64,000 nt of DNA from Pseudomonas sp. FP453 (GCF_030687495.1 NZ_CP117435.1:5274501-5338500), one strand, 5' to 3'. Counted from the stretch's first letter, positions 42,369-59,986 are shown. Made by a program: numbers and translations. The notes: generated by a model not told the origin, from the letters alone.

Positions 42369-43220
42369 TTATTCGGCGGATTCTACAGCGGCCAGCATGC
42401 GCACCACATCGACCGTCTCGGCGACGTCATGTACGCGCAAGATGCGCGCGCCCTTGGTCACGGCAAGCGCCGCAAGCGCCAGGCCACCATACAACCGCTC
42501 ACCCACTGGACGATTCAAGGCCAGCCCTATCATGCTCTTGCGCGAAACCCCTACCAACAGCGGGCGACCAAGGGCATGGAGGGATTCGATGTGCTTAAAC
42601 AGACTCAGATTATGTTGCAGGGTCTTGGCAAAACCAAACCCGGGGTCAAGGATGATCTTCTCGGCGGCGATCCCTGCACTGGCGCACTGGGCGATCCTTT
42701 CAGCCAGGAAACCACTCACCTCGCCAACCAGGTCGTCGTAATGCGGGTTGTCCTGCATATCCCCAGGCTCCCCCAGCATATGCATCAGGCACACCGGCAA
42801 ACCGGTGGCTGCCGCCGCATCCAGGGCACCATCACGCCGCAATGAGCGTACATCGTTGATCAGCCCAGCCCCAAGGCGCGCAGTTTCACGCATCACCGCC
42901 GGGGTGGACGTATCAACCGAGATAATCACATCCAGTTCACGGGCGATGCGCTCAACAATCGGCGCAACCCGCTCCAGCTCCTCCAAAGGAGAAACCACAC
43001 GCGCACCGGGACGAGTGGACTCACCACCCACATCAATCAACGTAGCCCCAGCCGCCACCATCGCCTCGGCATGGCGCAAGGCAGCATCAAGCTGACTGAA
43101 GCGGCCACCGTCGGAAAAGGAGTCGGGGGTTACATTAAGAATACCCATCACGTGCGTATGGGCCAAATCAAGAACCCGATTGCCGCAAGGCAACCGGGTG
43201 GAGGACAACACAGAAGTCAT
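42369..43220 (-). CDS. folP: Dihydropteroate synthase
   Basis: A 283-residue enzyme joining the pterin pyrophosphate made by FolK with p-aminobenzoate; it is the target of sulfonamides. It has the signatures [15 protein letters not shown] and [13 protein letters not shown], then [20 protein letters not shown], the [14 protein letters not shown] loop and GVSRKSMIG. Lies 8 bases after ftsH, as in E. coli. Nothing suggests a resistance variant. Confidence 0.97.
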   Translation of the reverse strand: MTSVLSSTRLPCGNRVLDLAHTHVMGILNVTPDSFSDGGRFSQLDAALRHAEAMVAAGATLIDVGGESTRPGARVVSPLEELERVAPIVERIARELDVIISVDTSTPAVMRETARLGAGLINDVRSLRRDGALDAAAATGLPVCLMHMLGEPGDMQDNPHYDDLVGEVSGFLAERIAQCASAGIAAEKIILDPGFGFAKTLQHNLSLFKHIESLHALGRPLLVGVSRKSMIGLALNRPVGERLYGGLALAALAVTKGARILRVHDVAETVDVVRMLAAVESAE

Positions 43221-43228
43221 TTCAAACC

Positions 43229-45148
<1,920 letters not shown>

Positions 45149-45339
45149 TTAACTACCCTCTGAAGCAAGCTCCGCTACTGGCGCGCGCTTCGCATGATAT
45201 TCACCGGCCTAACTTACTACATTACCTACAACACTGGCAGGCGCCGTCTGTAACCCTTTGTGAAACTTTGACTACACAATATTCGTAAAGCTTCGTGACG
45301 AAAGCGACATAAAAAAACCTATCGCCTTCCTCGGCTTTC

Positions 45340-45990
45340 TTAAAAACGCTCTTCGCTCGTCGCACCTTCGACGCCACGGAAGCCGCGGCACAGCAGGTAT
45401 TGTTCCCTGGAGCGGTCTCGGGAAGAGTCTGGCTTACGCGTCTGCACCTTATCGAACAACTTGCGTATGTTCTTGTGGTACTCGTCGAAACCTTCACCCT
45501 GGAAGACTTTCACCAGGAAATCGCCACCAGGGCGCAATACCCGACCCGCCAAATCCAGCGCCAGCTCGCAAAGGAACATTGCACGCGGCATATCGACGGC
45601 CGGTAATCCACTCATATTGGGGGCCATGTCGGAAATCACAAGGTCTACCTGCGAATTTCCCACCGCCTCGAGGATTTCGGCGAGCACCGTGTCCTGGGTG
45701 AAGTCTCCATGGACAAAGGTCACGTCCGGGATGCTGTCCATCTCAAGGATGTCGGAAGCGATAAGGCGACCCTGCCCACCAATCAGACGACTGGTCACCT
45801 GGGACCAGCCACCAGGGGCGGCACCAAGGTCGATAACGCTCATGCCTGGACGAATCAACTTGTCCTTGTCCTGGATCTCCAGCAGCTTGTAGCTGGCGCG
45901 GGAACGGTAGCCGTCCTTCTGCGCCTTTTTGACGTAAGGGTCGTTGAAATGCTCTTGCAGCCACTTAAGGCTAGTTTTGGAACGGGCCAC
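45340..45990 (-). CDS. rlmE: 23S rRNA (uridine-2'-O-)-methyltransferase
   Basis: A 216-residue RrmJ/FtsJ enzyme that methylates U2552 of 23S rRNA. The SAM motif is [14 protein letters not shown], and the K-D-K-E tetrad is seen in the N-terminal lysine region ([13 protein letters not shown]), [18 protein letters not shown] and the C-terminal glutamate. GTG start. The last residues, [10 protein letters not shown], are normal. It heads the ftsH operon, with 191 bases between the two genes. In E. coli it is heat-induced; I see no sigma-32 promoter here. Confidence 0.96.
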   Translation of the reverse strand: MARSKTSLKWLQEHFNDPYVKKAQKDGYRSRASYKLLEIQDKDKLIRPGMSVIDLGAAPGGWSQVTSRLIGGQGRLIASDILEMDSIPDVTFVHGDFTQDTVLAEILEAVGNSQVDLVISDMAPNMSGLPAVDMPRAMFLCELALDLAGRVLRPGGDFLVKVFQGEGFDEYHKNIRKLFDKVQTRKPDSSRDRSREQYLLCRGFRGVEGATSEERF

Positions 45991-46095
45991 GGGCCACCTC
46001 GAAAATAAAACGGGTCGTGATTAACTGGGCGGTCCCGGACTCGCTCGGGTAAACTGGCCGCCGCTTTTTACAAGATCAGACGCAGGGGTCAGATT

Positions 46096-46404
46096 ATGCC
46101 GCTCACTCAAGAGCAGAAGAAACAGTACAAATCCATTGGCCACCATCTGAAACCAGTTCTGATTGTGGCAGACAACGGTTTGACTGAAGGTGTGTTAGCC
46201 GAACTTGAACGCGCATTGGGCGATCACGAACTGATCAAGATCAAGGTCAACATCCTTGACCGCGAAGCGCGCCTGGCCGCCATTGCAGAACTGTGCAAGG
46301 TGGGCAAAGCGGACCTGGTTCAGGTCATCGGCAAGATGGCGCTGCTGTATCGCAAGAATTTCAGCGTCAACAAGCAACTGTCGAACGTTCATCGCTTCAA
46401 ATGA
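46096..46404 (+). CDS. yhbY: YhbY / CRS1-type ribosome assembly RNA-binding protein
   Basis: A 102-residue CRM-domain protein associated with pre-50S particles. It has the conserved LTQEQKKQYKSIGHHLKPVL and HELIKIKVNILDREARLAA, and a GxxG-like loop. Divergent from rlmE across a 105-base promoter region. The arrangement rlmE//yhbY is conserved. A CAGGGG sequence precedes the ATG. Confidence 0.94.
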   Translation: MPLTQEQKKQYKSIGHHLKPVLIVADNGLTEGVLAELERALGDHELIKIKVNILDREARLAAIAELCKVGKADLVQVIGKMALLYRKNFSVNKQLSNVHRFK

Positions 46405-46413
46405 TTCAAAGGG

Positions 46414-46818
46414 TCACGGGCGTGCTTCGCGCGCCCTGCCACTCCATCCCGGCGCCGGCTGTACTACCAGCACCAAGCCAGAGAACCCCAATACAAGATA
46501 GCTGAACAACTGCCAGCGCAACGCTTCCGGCAGCCACACATGCACGATGCAGAACATTGCACACGCATACAGCGCCATCAACAGCAGTTGGCCGCGAATA
46601 TCCCGCCACAAACTCCCCCAGCCTTCGGCCTTGACCAGCACCAGCGCCTGGAGTATCACGCACGCCGCCGCAAAACCCACCAGCAGTGCACTCAGTAATC
46701 CGCCGATCTCATCGATCAGCAACGGTGCCAGGCCAATCAGGCCCAGCGCCGGCAAAACACCAATGTGCAACAACCACAGGCCGCCCACCCAGAGCATCTG
46801 GGAGAGCTGCCAAAGCAT
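46414..46818 (-). CDS. DUF4149 membrane protein
   Basis: A 134-residue protein with four predicted membrane helices (about residues 7-27, 44-66, 79-97 and 105-125). The N-terminus MLWQLSQMLWVGGLWLLHIG fits the DUF4149/TMEM205-like family commonly found between greA and yhbY in Pseudomonas. The start is ATG 46818, 28 bases after greA; the longer frame overlaps greA and is not membrane-like. Function unknown. Confidence 0.75.
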   Translation of the reverse strand: MLWQLSQMLWVGGLWLLHIGVLPALGLIGLAPLLIDEIGGLLSALLVGFAAACVILQALVLVKAEGWGSLWRDIRGQLLLMALYACAMFCIVHVWLPEALRWQLFSYLVLGFSGLVLVVQPAPGWSGRAREARP

Positions 46819-46846
46819 GGCGCCCGCACGAAGCGGGCGCCGCCGT

Positions 46847-47319
46847 TCAGACGTGACGAACTTCAACAATCTCGTACTCGATCACGCCACCCGGCGTCTT
46901 GACGGCCACCACATCACCCTCTTCCTTGGCAATCAAGGCGCGAGCGAGCGGCGAGCCGACGGAGATTTTGCCGAGTTTGAAGTCAGCTTCATCTTCACCA
47001 ACGATGTGGTAAACCACGCTCTCGTCAGTCTCGACGTTGGCGATTTCCACGGTGGTGCCGAAAATCACCTTGCCCGTCTTCGGAATGGTCGTCACATCGA
47101 TGACCACCGAATTCTGCAGGCGACCTTCGATGTCACGGATCCGCGCCTCGACCATACCCTGCTGCTCACGGGCAGCGTGGTATTCGGCGTTTTCCTTCAA
47201 GTCACCCAGCTCGCGGGCCGTACCGATGTCCTGGCTCAGCTTTGGACGTACGACCTTGGTCAGGTGGGCGTGCTCCTCTTCCAGGGCCTTGAAGCCCTGG
47301 ACGGTCATTGGGTATTTGG

Positions 47320-47323
<4 letters not shown>
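46847..47323 (-). CDS. greA: Transcription elongation factor GreA
   Basis: A 158-residue factor that rescues backtracked RNA polymerase. It has an N-terminal coiled coil with the acidic tip ([19 protein letters not shown]) and a C-terminal FKBP-like domain ([33 protein letters not shown]). The start overlaps the carB stop by ATGA, so it is coupled to carAB. Same secondary-channel target as DksA, elsewhere in this window. Confidence 0.98.
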
Positions 47324-50541
<3,218 letters not shown>

Positions 50542-50646
50542 GGGTTTGTCACTCAAATCCGCAGGTCAGTCGGCAAGCCGTCTTGAACAATCCTTGAAGT
50601 GCCCGCGGGGGCCACCGAAATTCGGGGCCGCCCGCAGGTCGCTCAG

Positions 50647-51783
50647 TCAGCGTCGCTTGGCCATCTCATTGATGAAACGGTCGAACAGCGGCGCTACGTC
50701 GTTCGGGCCCGGACTGGCTTCAGGGTGGCCCTGGAAGCTGAACGCGCTCTTGTCAGTGCGCTCGATGCCTTGCAGGGAACCGTCGAACAGCGACTTGTGA
50801 ATGGCGCGGACGTTGCCCGGCAAAGTCGCTTCATCCACCGCAAAACCGTGGTTCTGGCTGGTGATCATCACAACGCCAGTGTCCAGATCCTGCACAGGGT
50901 GGTTGGCACCGTGATGGCCGTGACCCATTTTCAGGGTCTTGGCGCCGGAGGCCAGGGCCAGCAGCTGGTGACCGAGGCAGATACCGAATACCGGAATCTC
51001 GGTTTCCAGCACTTCCTTGATCGCCTGGATGGCGTAGTCGCACGGCTCAGGATCGCCCGGGCCGTTGGACAGGAACACGCCGTCCGGCTGCAGGGCCAGG
51101 ACATCGCTGGCCGGGGTTTGCGCCGGCACCACGGTCACGCGGCAGCCGCGCTCGACCAGCATGCGCAGGATGTTGTACTTGACGCCGTAGTCGTAGGCCA
51201 CAACGTGGTATGACAGGTCAGCGGCTTCGAGGGTCGCGTGGCTGTCGGTCTTCAAGTCCCAGACAGTGGAGCGCCACTCATAGGATTCCTTGGTGCTGAC
51301 GACTTTCGCCAGGTCCATGCCTTTCAGGCCAGGGAAACCCTGTGCTGCAGCAATCGCCGCGGCTTCGGAAATGTTGTCACCGACCATGATGCAGCCGTTC
51401 TGCGAGCCTTTTTCACGCAGGATGCGTGTCAGGCGGCGCGTATCGATACCGGCGATCGCCACAACGTTGTTGGCTTTCAGGTAATCGGACAGCGACATCG
51501 TGTTACGCCAGTTGCTCGCAACCAGTGGCAGGTCACGAATCACCAGGCCGGCCGACCAGACACGATCAGACTCGACGTCTTCCGGTGTAGTACCGGTGTT
51601 GCCGATGTGCGGATAGGTCAGGGTAACGATCTGTTGGGCGTAGGAAGGATCGGTAAGGATTTCCTGATAGCCGGTCATGGCGGTGTTAAACACCACCTCT
51701 CCAACGGTCTGACCGTCGGCTCCAATGGCTTCGCCGCGAAAAATGCTGCCATCAGCAAGGGCGAGTATGGCTGGCTTAGTCAA
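50647..51783 (-). CDS. carA: Carbamoyl-phosphate synthase small subunit
   Basis: A 378-residue glutamine amidotransferase subunit that feeds ammonia to CarB. The C-terminal class I GATase domain has the nucleophile in [11 protein letters not shown] and the His/Glu pair in [12 protein letters not shown]. The start is TTG at 51781-51783, preceded by GGGAGG, giving the standard [13 protein letters not shown]. It begins after a leader containing a terminator-like hairpin (51832-51868) and a palindrome (51891-51908), which suggests attenuation or operator control. Confidence 0.97.
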   Translation of the reverse strand: MTKPAILALADGSIFRGEAIGADGQTVGEVVFNTAMTGYQEILTDPSYAQQIVTLTYPHIGNTGTTPEDVESDRVWSAGLVIRDLPLVASNWRNTMSLSDYLKANNVVAIAGIDTRRLTRILREKGSQNGCIMVGDNISEAAAIAAAQGFPGLKGMDLAKVVSTKESYEWRSTVWDLKTDSHATLEAADLSYHVVAYDYGVKYNILRMLVERGCRVTVVPAQTPASDVLALQPDGVFLSNGPGDPEPCDYAIQAIKEVLETEIPVFGICLGHQLLALASGAKTLKMGHGHHGANHPVQDLDTGVVMITSQNHGFAVDEATLPGNVRAIHKSLFDGSLQGIERTDKSAFSFQGHPEASPGPNDVAPLFDRFINEMAKRR

Positions 51784-51831
51784 GAAGACCTCCCGTAAAT
51801 AAAGCCTGAAAGGGCGATCGCAGGTTGTAAA

Positions 51832-51868
51832 AAAGCGGAGTGACGTATGGACACGTCACCCCGCTTCT
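51832..51868 (-). terminator. Terminator-like hairpin in the carA leader
   Basis: Minus strand: AAGCGGGGTGACG, an 8-base loop, then CGTCACTCCGCTT followed by TTTTAC. The stem is 13 bp with one G-T pair. It lies about 50 bases before the carA start codon and upstream of the coding region, so it fits an attenuator rather than a gene-end terminator. Confidence 0.75.
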
Positions 51869-51890
51869 TCACTGAATTATTCTGCGCGCT

Positions 51891-51908
51891 TTTAGTGGAC
51901 ACACTAAA
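51891..51908. promoter_or_regulatory. Perfect palindrome upstream of carA
   Basis: TTTAGTG-GACA-CACTAAA, an 18-base dyad with 7-base arms, lies about 110 bases before carA and just upstream of an AATAAT-like -10 on the minus strand. It may be an operator; the protein is unknown. Confidence 0.5.
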
Positions 51909-51996
51909 GCTGTAGCTTACAGAAAAAGGCTTTTTTGGTCCACCGCTAATGAGCCTAAAAGGCAGGGGAATGCGACAGGACGTCGCTTAGCGGGTA

Positions 51997-52033
51997 AAAA
52001 CGGGGCCTCAGGATAATCCTGAGGCCCCGTTTT
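51997..52033 (-). terminator. Rho-independent terminator of dapB
   Basis: An 18-bp, nearly perfect stem (AAAACGGGGCCTCAGGAT with its complement) at the dapB 3' side, ending in TTTT on the minus strand. It separates dapB from carA. Confidence 0.93.
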
Positions 52034-52042
52034 AGCTACTGA

Positions 52043-52858
<816 letters not shown>

Positions 52859-53983
52859 TTACAGGTCGCCGAAGAAGCGCTTCACACCATCGAAAAAGCC
52901 CGTGGTCTTCGGCGAGTGGGAGTCATCACCCGCCAGCGAACCGCGGAACTCTTCAAGCAGCTCGCGCTGACGACGATTCAGGTTGACCGGCGTCTCGATC
53001 GCCACACGGCACATCAGGTCGCCAGCACCGCCACCGCGCACCGGCGCAACGCCTTTGCCACGGATACGGAACTGCTTGCCGGTCTGCGTCCCCTCAGGAA
53101 TCTTGAGCTTCACCCGCCCGTCAAGGGTCGGAATCTCCAACTCGCCGCCCAAGGCTGCATCGACAAAGCTGATCGGCACTTCGCAGAACAGGTGCTTGCC
53201 GTCACGCTGGAAGATCGAGTGCTCACGCACATTGATCACCACGTACAGGTCGCCCGTTGGTCCGCCCTGGGTACCCGCCTCGCCCTCGCCCGACAGGCGG
53301 ATGCGATCACCAGTATCGACGCCCGCCGGCACTTTCACCGAAAGGGTCTTGTACTCTTCGACGCGGCCTTCGCCGTGGCAAGCGTCGCATGGATCGGAAA
53401 TGATCTTGCCCTGGCCATGGCAACGCGGGCAGGTCTGCTGCACCGAGAAGAAGCCTTGCTGCATACGGACCTGACCAATACCACCACACGTCGGGCAGGT
53501 GATCGGCGAGGAGCCTTTCTTCGCGCCCGAGCCATCGCATGGCGTGCAGTTGACCAGCGTTGGCACGCGAATATTGACGCTGGTGCCGCGCACAGCTTCT
53601 TCCAGGTTCAGCTCCAGGGTGTAGCGCAAGTCGCTGCCACGCTGGGCGCCACCACGCTGGCCACCACGGCCACCGCCGAAGAAGTCACTGAAGACATCGC
53701 CGAAGATATCGGAGAAGTTCTGACCACCAAAACCGGCGCCGCCGCCACCCATACTTGGGTCGACACCGGCATGGCCGTACTGGTCGTAGGCCGCACGCTT
53801 GTTGGGATCAGACAGGCATTCGTAGGCCTCGTTGGCCTCTTTGAACAGCTCTTCGGATTCTTTGCTATCCGGGTTACGGTCCGGGTGATGCTTCATCGCC
53901 AGGCGACGGTAAGCCTTCTTCAGGTCCGCCTCGCTGGAGCTGCGCTCCACACCCAACACAATGTAATAGTCACGCTTTGCCAT
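52859..53983 (-). CDS. dnaJ: Chaperone protein DnaJ
   Basis: A 374-residue class A J-protein that loads substrates on DnaK and stimulates its ATPase. It has the J domain with HPD at residues 33-35, a Gly/Phe-rich linker (about 75-110), four zinc-binding CxxCxGxG repeats ([32 protein letters not shown]), and C-terminal substrate-binding domains. Start is ATG 53983 ([12 protein letters not shown]). Separated from dnaK by 316 bases, more than usual. Confidence 0.98.
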   Translation of the reverse strand: MAKRDYYIVLGVERSSSEADLKKAYRRLAMKHHPDRNPDSKESEELFKEANEAYECLSDPNKRAAYDQYGHAGVDPSMGGGGAGFGGQNFSDIFGDVFSDFFGGGRGGQRGGAQRGSDLRYTLELNLEEAVRGTSVNIRVPTLVNCTPCDGSGAKKGSSPITCPTCGGIGQVRMQQGFFSVQQTCPRCHGQGKIISDPCDACHGEGRVEEYKTLSVKVPAGVDTGDRIRLSGEGEAGTQGGPTGDLYVVINVREHSIFQRDGKHLFCEVPISFVDAALGGELEIPTLDGRVKLKIPEGTQTGKQFRIRGKGVAPVRGGGAGDLMCRVAIETPVNLNRRQRELLEEFRGSLAGDDSHSPKTTGFFDGVKRFFGDL

Positions 53984-54299
53984 AAGTCTTTGCACTCTTA
54001 AGGACGTTCGGCCAGACCCTCCTGAGCCCTGCCAAACTCGTTGAGCCCCAATACAGGCCCGGACCCAACTCACGTCAATTCAACGATCCTGGTCATTACT
54101 ACTTTTAGCCAGGTACCCGGCCAAAATGCGGTATTTACTGCTCGGAAAGCAGGAGCATTCCCGATCACACCGCCAGCACCCGAACGCTGTCGCATGCTGT
54201 AAAAATTCGTATACCCCAGACACGCCAACGCGGGAGCAAGCTCCCGCGCGGCGACATCCTACCAGTCACCGCTTGATAGCGGTCAACCGGGCGACCAAC
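53984..54299. other. dnaK-dnaJ intergenic region
   Basis: This 316-base spacer lacks a coding sequence that I can support. It contains a short REP-like inverted repeat near its dnaK side (54230-54247). I find no sigma-32 promoter in front of dnaJ, so dnaJ probably depends on read-through from dnaK or on an unrecognised promoter. Confidence 0.4.
54230..54247. repeat. REP-like inverted repeat after dnaK
   Basis: GCGGGAG-CAAG-CTCCCGC, 7-bp arms, 53 bases downstream of the dnaK stop. It resembles a half of a REP unit. It could stabilise dnaK mRNA or partially terminate before dnaJ. Confidence 0.5.
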
Positions 54300-56216
<1,917 letters not shown>

Positions 56217-56295
56217 GATTTACTCTCCCGAAACTTGAATTTGGTTGCCGCAGCAGTGGTGGCTAACTGCGGTAGCACTTAAACGCTTGACTTAT

Positions 56296-56325
56296 AAATG
56301 GGGGCCTTGCGGCGGATTTCAAGCC
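56296..56325 (-). promoter_or_regulatory. Sigma-32 (heat-shock) promoter of dnaK
   Basis: Minus strand: -35 GGCTTGAA (56318-56325), 14-base spacer, -10 CCCCATTT (56296-56303). Both elements match the RpoH consensus CTTGAA-N13/14-CCCCATNT. The -35 overlaps the grpE stop codon region, so dnaK can be expressed independently of grpE. Confidence 0.85.
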
Positions 56326-56879
56326 TGCTCATCAATAGAAGGTGCAACAGGTGCAGGAGCCTTGCTCACCACCACCATTGCCGGGCGCAACAAGCGACCG
56401 TTGAGCAGATAACCCTTCTGGAACACTTTCAGCACGCTGTTCGGCTCAAGATCATGGCTTTCCTGCATGGCCATGGCCTGGTGATGCTCAGCGTTGAACG
56501 GCTCGCCGCCTTGTGGATCAATGGCTTCCAGCTGATAACGCTTCAGGGTGTCCTGGAACATTTTCAGGGTCAGCTCGATCCCTTCGCGCATTGGGCGGAT
56601 GTTTTCGTCGTCCGCGTTGGACAACTCCAGGCCACGTTCCAGGCTGTCGATGATCGGCAGCAAGTCACCGGCGAATTTTTCCAGTGCGAACTTGTGGGCC
56701 TTTTCTACATCCTGCTCGGCACGGCGGCGGACGTTCTGCAGATCGGCGGCAACACGCAAAGCCTGATCATTCGCAGCGGCCAATTGCTCTTCGAGCACTT
56801 GCACACGAGTTGCCATGTCATCGCCGGCAGCCGCATTAGCGTCTGGAGTTTGCGTATCCTGCGTCTGTTCGTCAGCCAT
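56319..56879 (-). CDS. grpE: Nucleotide exchange factor GrpE
   Basis: A 186-residue DnaK cofactor that releases ADP. An acidic N-terminal part is followed by a long coiled coil (about residues 22-80: [20 protein letters not shown]) and the C-terminal beta domain with [19 protein letters not shown]. It is first in the grpE-dnaK-dnaJ heat-shock cluster and has its own sigma-32 promoter upstream. Divergent from recN. Confidence 0.97.
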   Translation of the reverse strand: MADEQTQDTQTPDANAAAGDDMATRVQVLEEQLAAANDQALRVAADLQNVRRRAEQDVEKAHKFALEKFAGDLLPIIDSLERGLELSNADDENIRPMREGIELTLKMFQDTLKRYQLEAIDPQGGEPFNAEHHQAMAMQESHDLEPNSVLKVFQKGYLLNGRLLRPAMVVVSKAPAPVAPSIDEQA

Positions 56880-56932
56880 AGTTTTCTCCTTTCAAAATCA
56901 TGCGCGAACTCAACTCGCGCTTCTGTTCCGGT

Positions 56933-56962
56933 ATATGGGGCCACAATTTCCAGGTTCAAGGG
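56933..56962 (-). promoter_or_regulatory. Sigma-32 (heat-shock) promoter of grpE
   Basis: Minus strand: -35 CCCTTGAA (56955-56962), 14-base spacer, -10 CCCCATAT (56933-56940). This is a textbook RpoH promoter, placing the start near 56926, about 47 bases before the grpE ATG. Confidence 0.92.
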
Positions 56963-57133
56963 CGCGAGCATTACCAAAAGTCTTTCGTGTGTCCCGGATC
57001 AATTCCGCCACGGTCATTCCTGATTGCGCTAAAAAAATAAGCCATTCAAGCAAATCGAGCTAAGCGTCAGGATTGTCAGCCCAGAACAAAACACTGTATA
57101 AATAACCAGACCTAACGCCTGGGAGCGGCCGTC

Positions 57134-58807
57134 ATGCTCGTGCACCTGTCTGTACATAACTACGCCATCGTTGAACACCTGGATCTCGAACTGGATCGCG
57201 GGATGAGCGTAATCACAGGCGAAACCGGCGCCGGCAAGTCGATCATGCTCGACGCCCTGGGCCTTACCCTCGGCGACCGCGCCGACAGCGGCGTTGTGCG
57301 CCCAGGCGCAGACAAGGCCGACATCCTGGCGACCTTCGACCTGGCGGATATCCCAGAAGCCGAAGCCTGGCTCGCCGAACGCGACCTGAACAACGACGGC
57401 CCGTGCATCCTGCGCCGGGTCATCACCGCCGAAGGCCGCTCACGCGGCTACATCAACGGCACGCCCTGCCCCCTTGGCGACCTGAAAGCCCTGGGCGAGC
57501 TGCTGATCGACATCCACAGCCAGCACGAACACCAGTCCCTGCTGAAAACCGACACTCACCGCCGCCTGCTCGACGAGTACGCCGGCGCCACCGACCTTGC
57601 ACGGCAAGTGCAGTTGGCAGCCCAGCGCTGGCGCCAGACGCGTCAGGAACTGGAACGCTTGTCCAATTCCGGTGACGAGCAGCGCGCTCGCCACCAATTG
57701 CTCAGCTATCAACTCGAAGAACTCGAAAGCCTGGGCCTGGGCGAAACCGAACTGGAGCAACTTGAGCAGGAGCACAAGAACCTCACCAACGCCGAAACCC
57801 TGCTGGGCATTTGCCGCCAGGTGGTCGAGCAATGCAGCGAGAGCGATTCGGGCAATGTACTCAACGCGCTGACCGCCAGCCTCAATCGCCTGTCCAGCGT
57901 GAACAATGCGTCCGGCTCGCTGAACGAAGCGACCACCCTGCTGACCAGCGCGCAGATCCAGGTCGAGGAAGCCGTTGGCGAACTGAATCGCTTTCTGGAC
58001 CACTTCGATGCCGACCCAGCGCGACTACAGGAAATCGAAGAGCGCCTGGACACTATCTATACCCTGGCGCGCAAACATCGAATCCAACCCACCGAAGTGG
58101 CGACGATGCAGCAAAAGCTGCTGGATGAAATCGAAACCCTGAACGCCAACGACGAATCCATTGAACGCCTTGCCGATGAGCTTGCTGCTTTTGCCCGACA
58201 CTACCAAGAGAAGGCACGAGAGCTGAGCGATCTGCGACAACAGGCCGCCAGCAGCCTCGCCAGCGCCGTGGAACAGGAAATCCAGCGACTGGGCATGCCT
58301 GGCGGACGCTTCACCATTGAGCTGCGGGCCAATACCAACAATGAACTGCAACCTCACGGCCTCGAACAGGTAGAGCTGCTGGTCAGCGCCAACCCTGGGC
58401 AACCGCTCAAGGCACTGGCAAAAGTGGCGTCCGGCGGCGAGTTGTCGCGGATCAGCTTGGCGATCCAGGTCATTACGGCGCAAACGTCTCGCGTACCAAC
58501 GCTGGTATTCGACGAAGTGGACGTGGGCATTGGCGGGCCGACAGCGGAAATTGTCGGCCAACTGCTACGTCGCCTGGGGGATCGCGGCCAGGTACTGACG
58601 GTCACTCACTTGCCACAAGTAGCGGCCCAGGGGCATCAACACCTGTTTGTACATAAAGTGCGCGGCAGCGATGCGACGCACACGGCCGTGTCCAAGCTGA
58701 ATAAATCGGAACGCGTGGAAGAAGTGGCGCGGATGCTCGGCGGCATCGACCTGACCAAAGAGTCTTTGGCGCATGCGAAGAAAATGGTGGTGGCGTCAAA
58801 AGCCTGA
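57134..58807 (+). CDS. recN: DNA repair protein RecN
   Basis: A 557-residue SMC-like ATPase of double-strand-break repair. It has Walker A GETGAGKSIMLDALG near the N-terminus, long coiled-coil arms (about 160-360), the ABC signature ASGGELSRISLAIQV and Walker B TLVFDEVDVGIGG. The start is ATG 57134; GGGAGCGG lies 5-10 bases upstream. A LexA site was searched for by eye upstream (57000-57130) and none was convincing. Confidence 0.97.
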   Translation: MLVHLSVHNYAIVEHLDLELDRGMSVITGETGAGKSIMLDALGLTLGDRADSGVVRPGADKADILATFDLADIPEAEAWLAERDLNNDGPCILRRVITAEGRSRGYINGTPCPLGDLKALGELLIDIHSQHEHQSLLKTDTHRRLLDEYAGATDLARQVQLAAQRWRQTRQELERLSNSGDEQRARHQLLSYQLEELESLGLGETELEQLEQEHKNLTNAETLLGICRQVVEQCSESDSGNVLNALTASLNRLSSVNNASGSLNEATTLLTSAQIQVEEAVGELNRFLDHFDADPARLQEIEERLDTIYTLARKHRIQPTEVATMQQKLLDEIETLNANDESIERLADELAAFARHYQEKARELSDLRQQAASSLASAVEQEIQRLGMPGGRFTIELRANTNNELQPHGLEQVELLVSANPGQPLKALAKVASGGELSRISLAIQVITAQTSRVPTLVFDEVDVGIGGPTAEIVGQLLRRLGDRGQVLTVTHLPQVAAQGHQHLFVHKVRGSDATHTAVSKLNKSERVEEVARMLGGIDLTKESLAHAKKMVVASKA

Positions 58808-58837
58808 TCTGCGATTTTCACCTTTTATAGAAAGCAC

Positions 58838-58861
58838 GAAGGCGACCCTAGGGTCGCCTTC
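58838..58861. terminator. Bidirectional terminator between recN and fur
   Basis: A perfect 24-base palindrome, GAAGGCGACCCT with AGGGTCGCCTTC, lies between the convergent recN and fur genes. The flanking sequences have only short T or A stretches. Confidence 0.7.
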
Positions 58862-58892
58862 GATCGTTTCACAGGGCAAATCTGCGCTGTTT

Positions 58893-59297
58893 TTACTTTT
58901 TCTTACGGATGTACAACACGAGATTGTGGTCAACCAGATCGAAGCCATGCTCCTCAGCAATTTTGTGCTGGAGCCTTTCGATTTCCGGGCTGGTGAACTC
59001 GATAACCTCATTGGTATCCAGGTCAACCATATGGTCGTGATGACCACCGTCAGCCAATTCAAACACCGCATGGCCACCGTCGAAATTGTGACGAACCACC
59101 AGCCCTGCGGCCTCAAACTGGGTCAGTACACGGTAAACCGTGGCCAGGCCAACGTCTTCGTTTGAGTCCATCAGCGCCTTGTAGACATCTTCGGCACTCA
59201 TGTGGCGCTGCTCAGCAGAATCGAGCATTTGTAGAATCTTGACTCGTGGCAGAGTCACTTTAAGACCGGCTTTGCGTAGTTCGCTATTTTCAACCAT
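58893..59297 (-). CDS. fur: Ferric uptake regulator
   Basis: A 134-residue metal-dependent repressor. It has the N-terminal winged helix (LKVTLPRVKILQMLDSAEQ, VGLATVYRVLTQFEAAG), metal site GGHHDHMVDLDT and C-terminal dimerisation domain. It contains no cysteine at all, so, as in other Pseudomonas Fur, the structural CxxC zinc site of E. coli Fur is missing. Start is ATG 59297 (MVENSELRKAGLK). Likely regulator of the PrrF promoter and perhaps hmuT in this window. Divergent from bamE across 98 bases. Confidence 0.97.
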   Translation of the reverse strand: MVENSELRKAGLKVTLPRVKILQMLDSAEQRHMSAEDVYKALMDSNEDVGLATVYRVLTQFEAAGLVVRHNFDGGHAVFELADGGHHDHMVDLDTNEVIEFTSPEIERLQHKIAEEHGFDLVDHNLVLYIRKKK

Positions 59298-59395
59298 GGT
59301 TAGCTTTCTCGCGGATGCTGCTTCGCAGCTTCTCTTAATACGGGTATGATCGGCGTTTACGTTGTCCCAGCCAAGATAGTGGAAGTCGCCCACCG

Positions 59396-59923
59396 ATGCA
59401 AAACACCAAGCTCTTGCTAACCAGTTTCACCTTTGTGGGACTGCTCGCACTCGCCGGTTGTTCATTCCCCGGGGTTTACAAAATCGACATCCAGCAGGGC
59501 AATGTCGTCACGCAGGACATGATAGACCAGTTACGCCCGGGAATGACCCGACGGCAAGTACGGTTTATCATGGGCAACCCCCTGCTGACCGACACTTTCC
59601 ATGCTGATCGCTGGGATTATCTCTACAGCATCCAGCCTGGTGGCGGTGAACGCCAACAGGAACGCGTCAGCGTCATTTTTAATGGCAATGACCAGCTTGT
59701 GAGCCTGTCCGGCGACTTCATGCCCGGTGTAAGCCGCGATGAGGCCTTGCTCGGCAAGGACAACGGCACCACCCCGACTGCGCCAGCGCAGGAAGGCGAG
59801 AAGCCGAAGTCCGAAGTACCGGCCAAGCCGGGCTCACTGCTCGACAAGATCCAGAAAGACGTCGACGGCGTGGAAACTGTTCCAGTTCCGACGCCGCAGC
59901 CTCTGGACACCAGCCCGCAGTAA
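59396..59923 (+). CDS. bamE: Outer-membrane assembly lipoprotein BamE (OmlA)
   Basis: A 175-residue lipoprotein. The signal peptide ends in a clear lipobox LALAGC (Cys at about residue 22). The SmpA/OmlA fold follows: [36 protein letters not shown] and the WDYLYS strand. A Pro/Lys/Glu-rich C-terminal tail of about 60 residues is unusually long compared with E. coli BamE. It belongs to the BAM complex that inserts beta-barrel proteins. The fur//omlA divergent pair is typical of Pseudomonas. Confidence 0.96.
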   Translation: MQNTKLLLTSFTFVGLLALAGCSFPGVYKIDIQQGNVVTQDMIDQLRPGMTRRQVRFIMGNPLLTDTFHADRWDYLYSIQPGGGERQQERVSVIFNGNDQLVSLSGDFMPGVSRDEALLGKDNGTTPTAPAQEGEKPKSEVPAKPGSLLDKIQKDVDGVETVPVPTPQPLDTSPQ

Positions 59924-59936
59924 GTTTGCGGCGCTC

Positions 59937-59970
59937 AACAAAAAGCCCGGCATGCCGGGCTTTTTGTTGC
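59937..59970 (+). terminator. Rho-independent terminator of bamE
   Basis: CAACAAAAAGCCCGGC and its exact complement form a perfect palindrome, ending in TTTTTGTTG. It lies between the convergent bamE and rnfH genes and can serve both. Confidence 0.95.
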
Positions 59971-59986
59971 CTGCCATTTGGCAAGC

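Noticed and set aside
45160..45345. Possible heat-shock promoter before ftsH
   Set aside because: No CTTGAA/CCCCAT pair with proper spacing was found on the minus strand between rlmE and ftsH.
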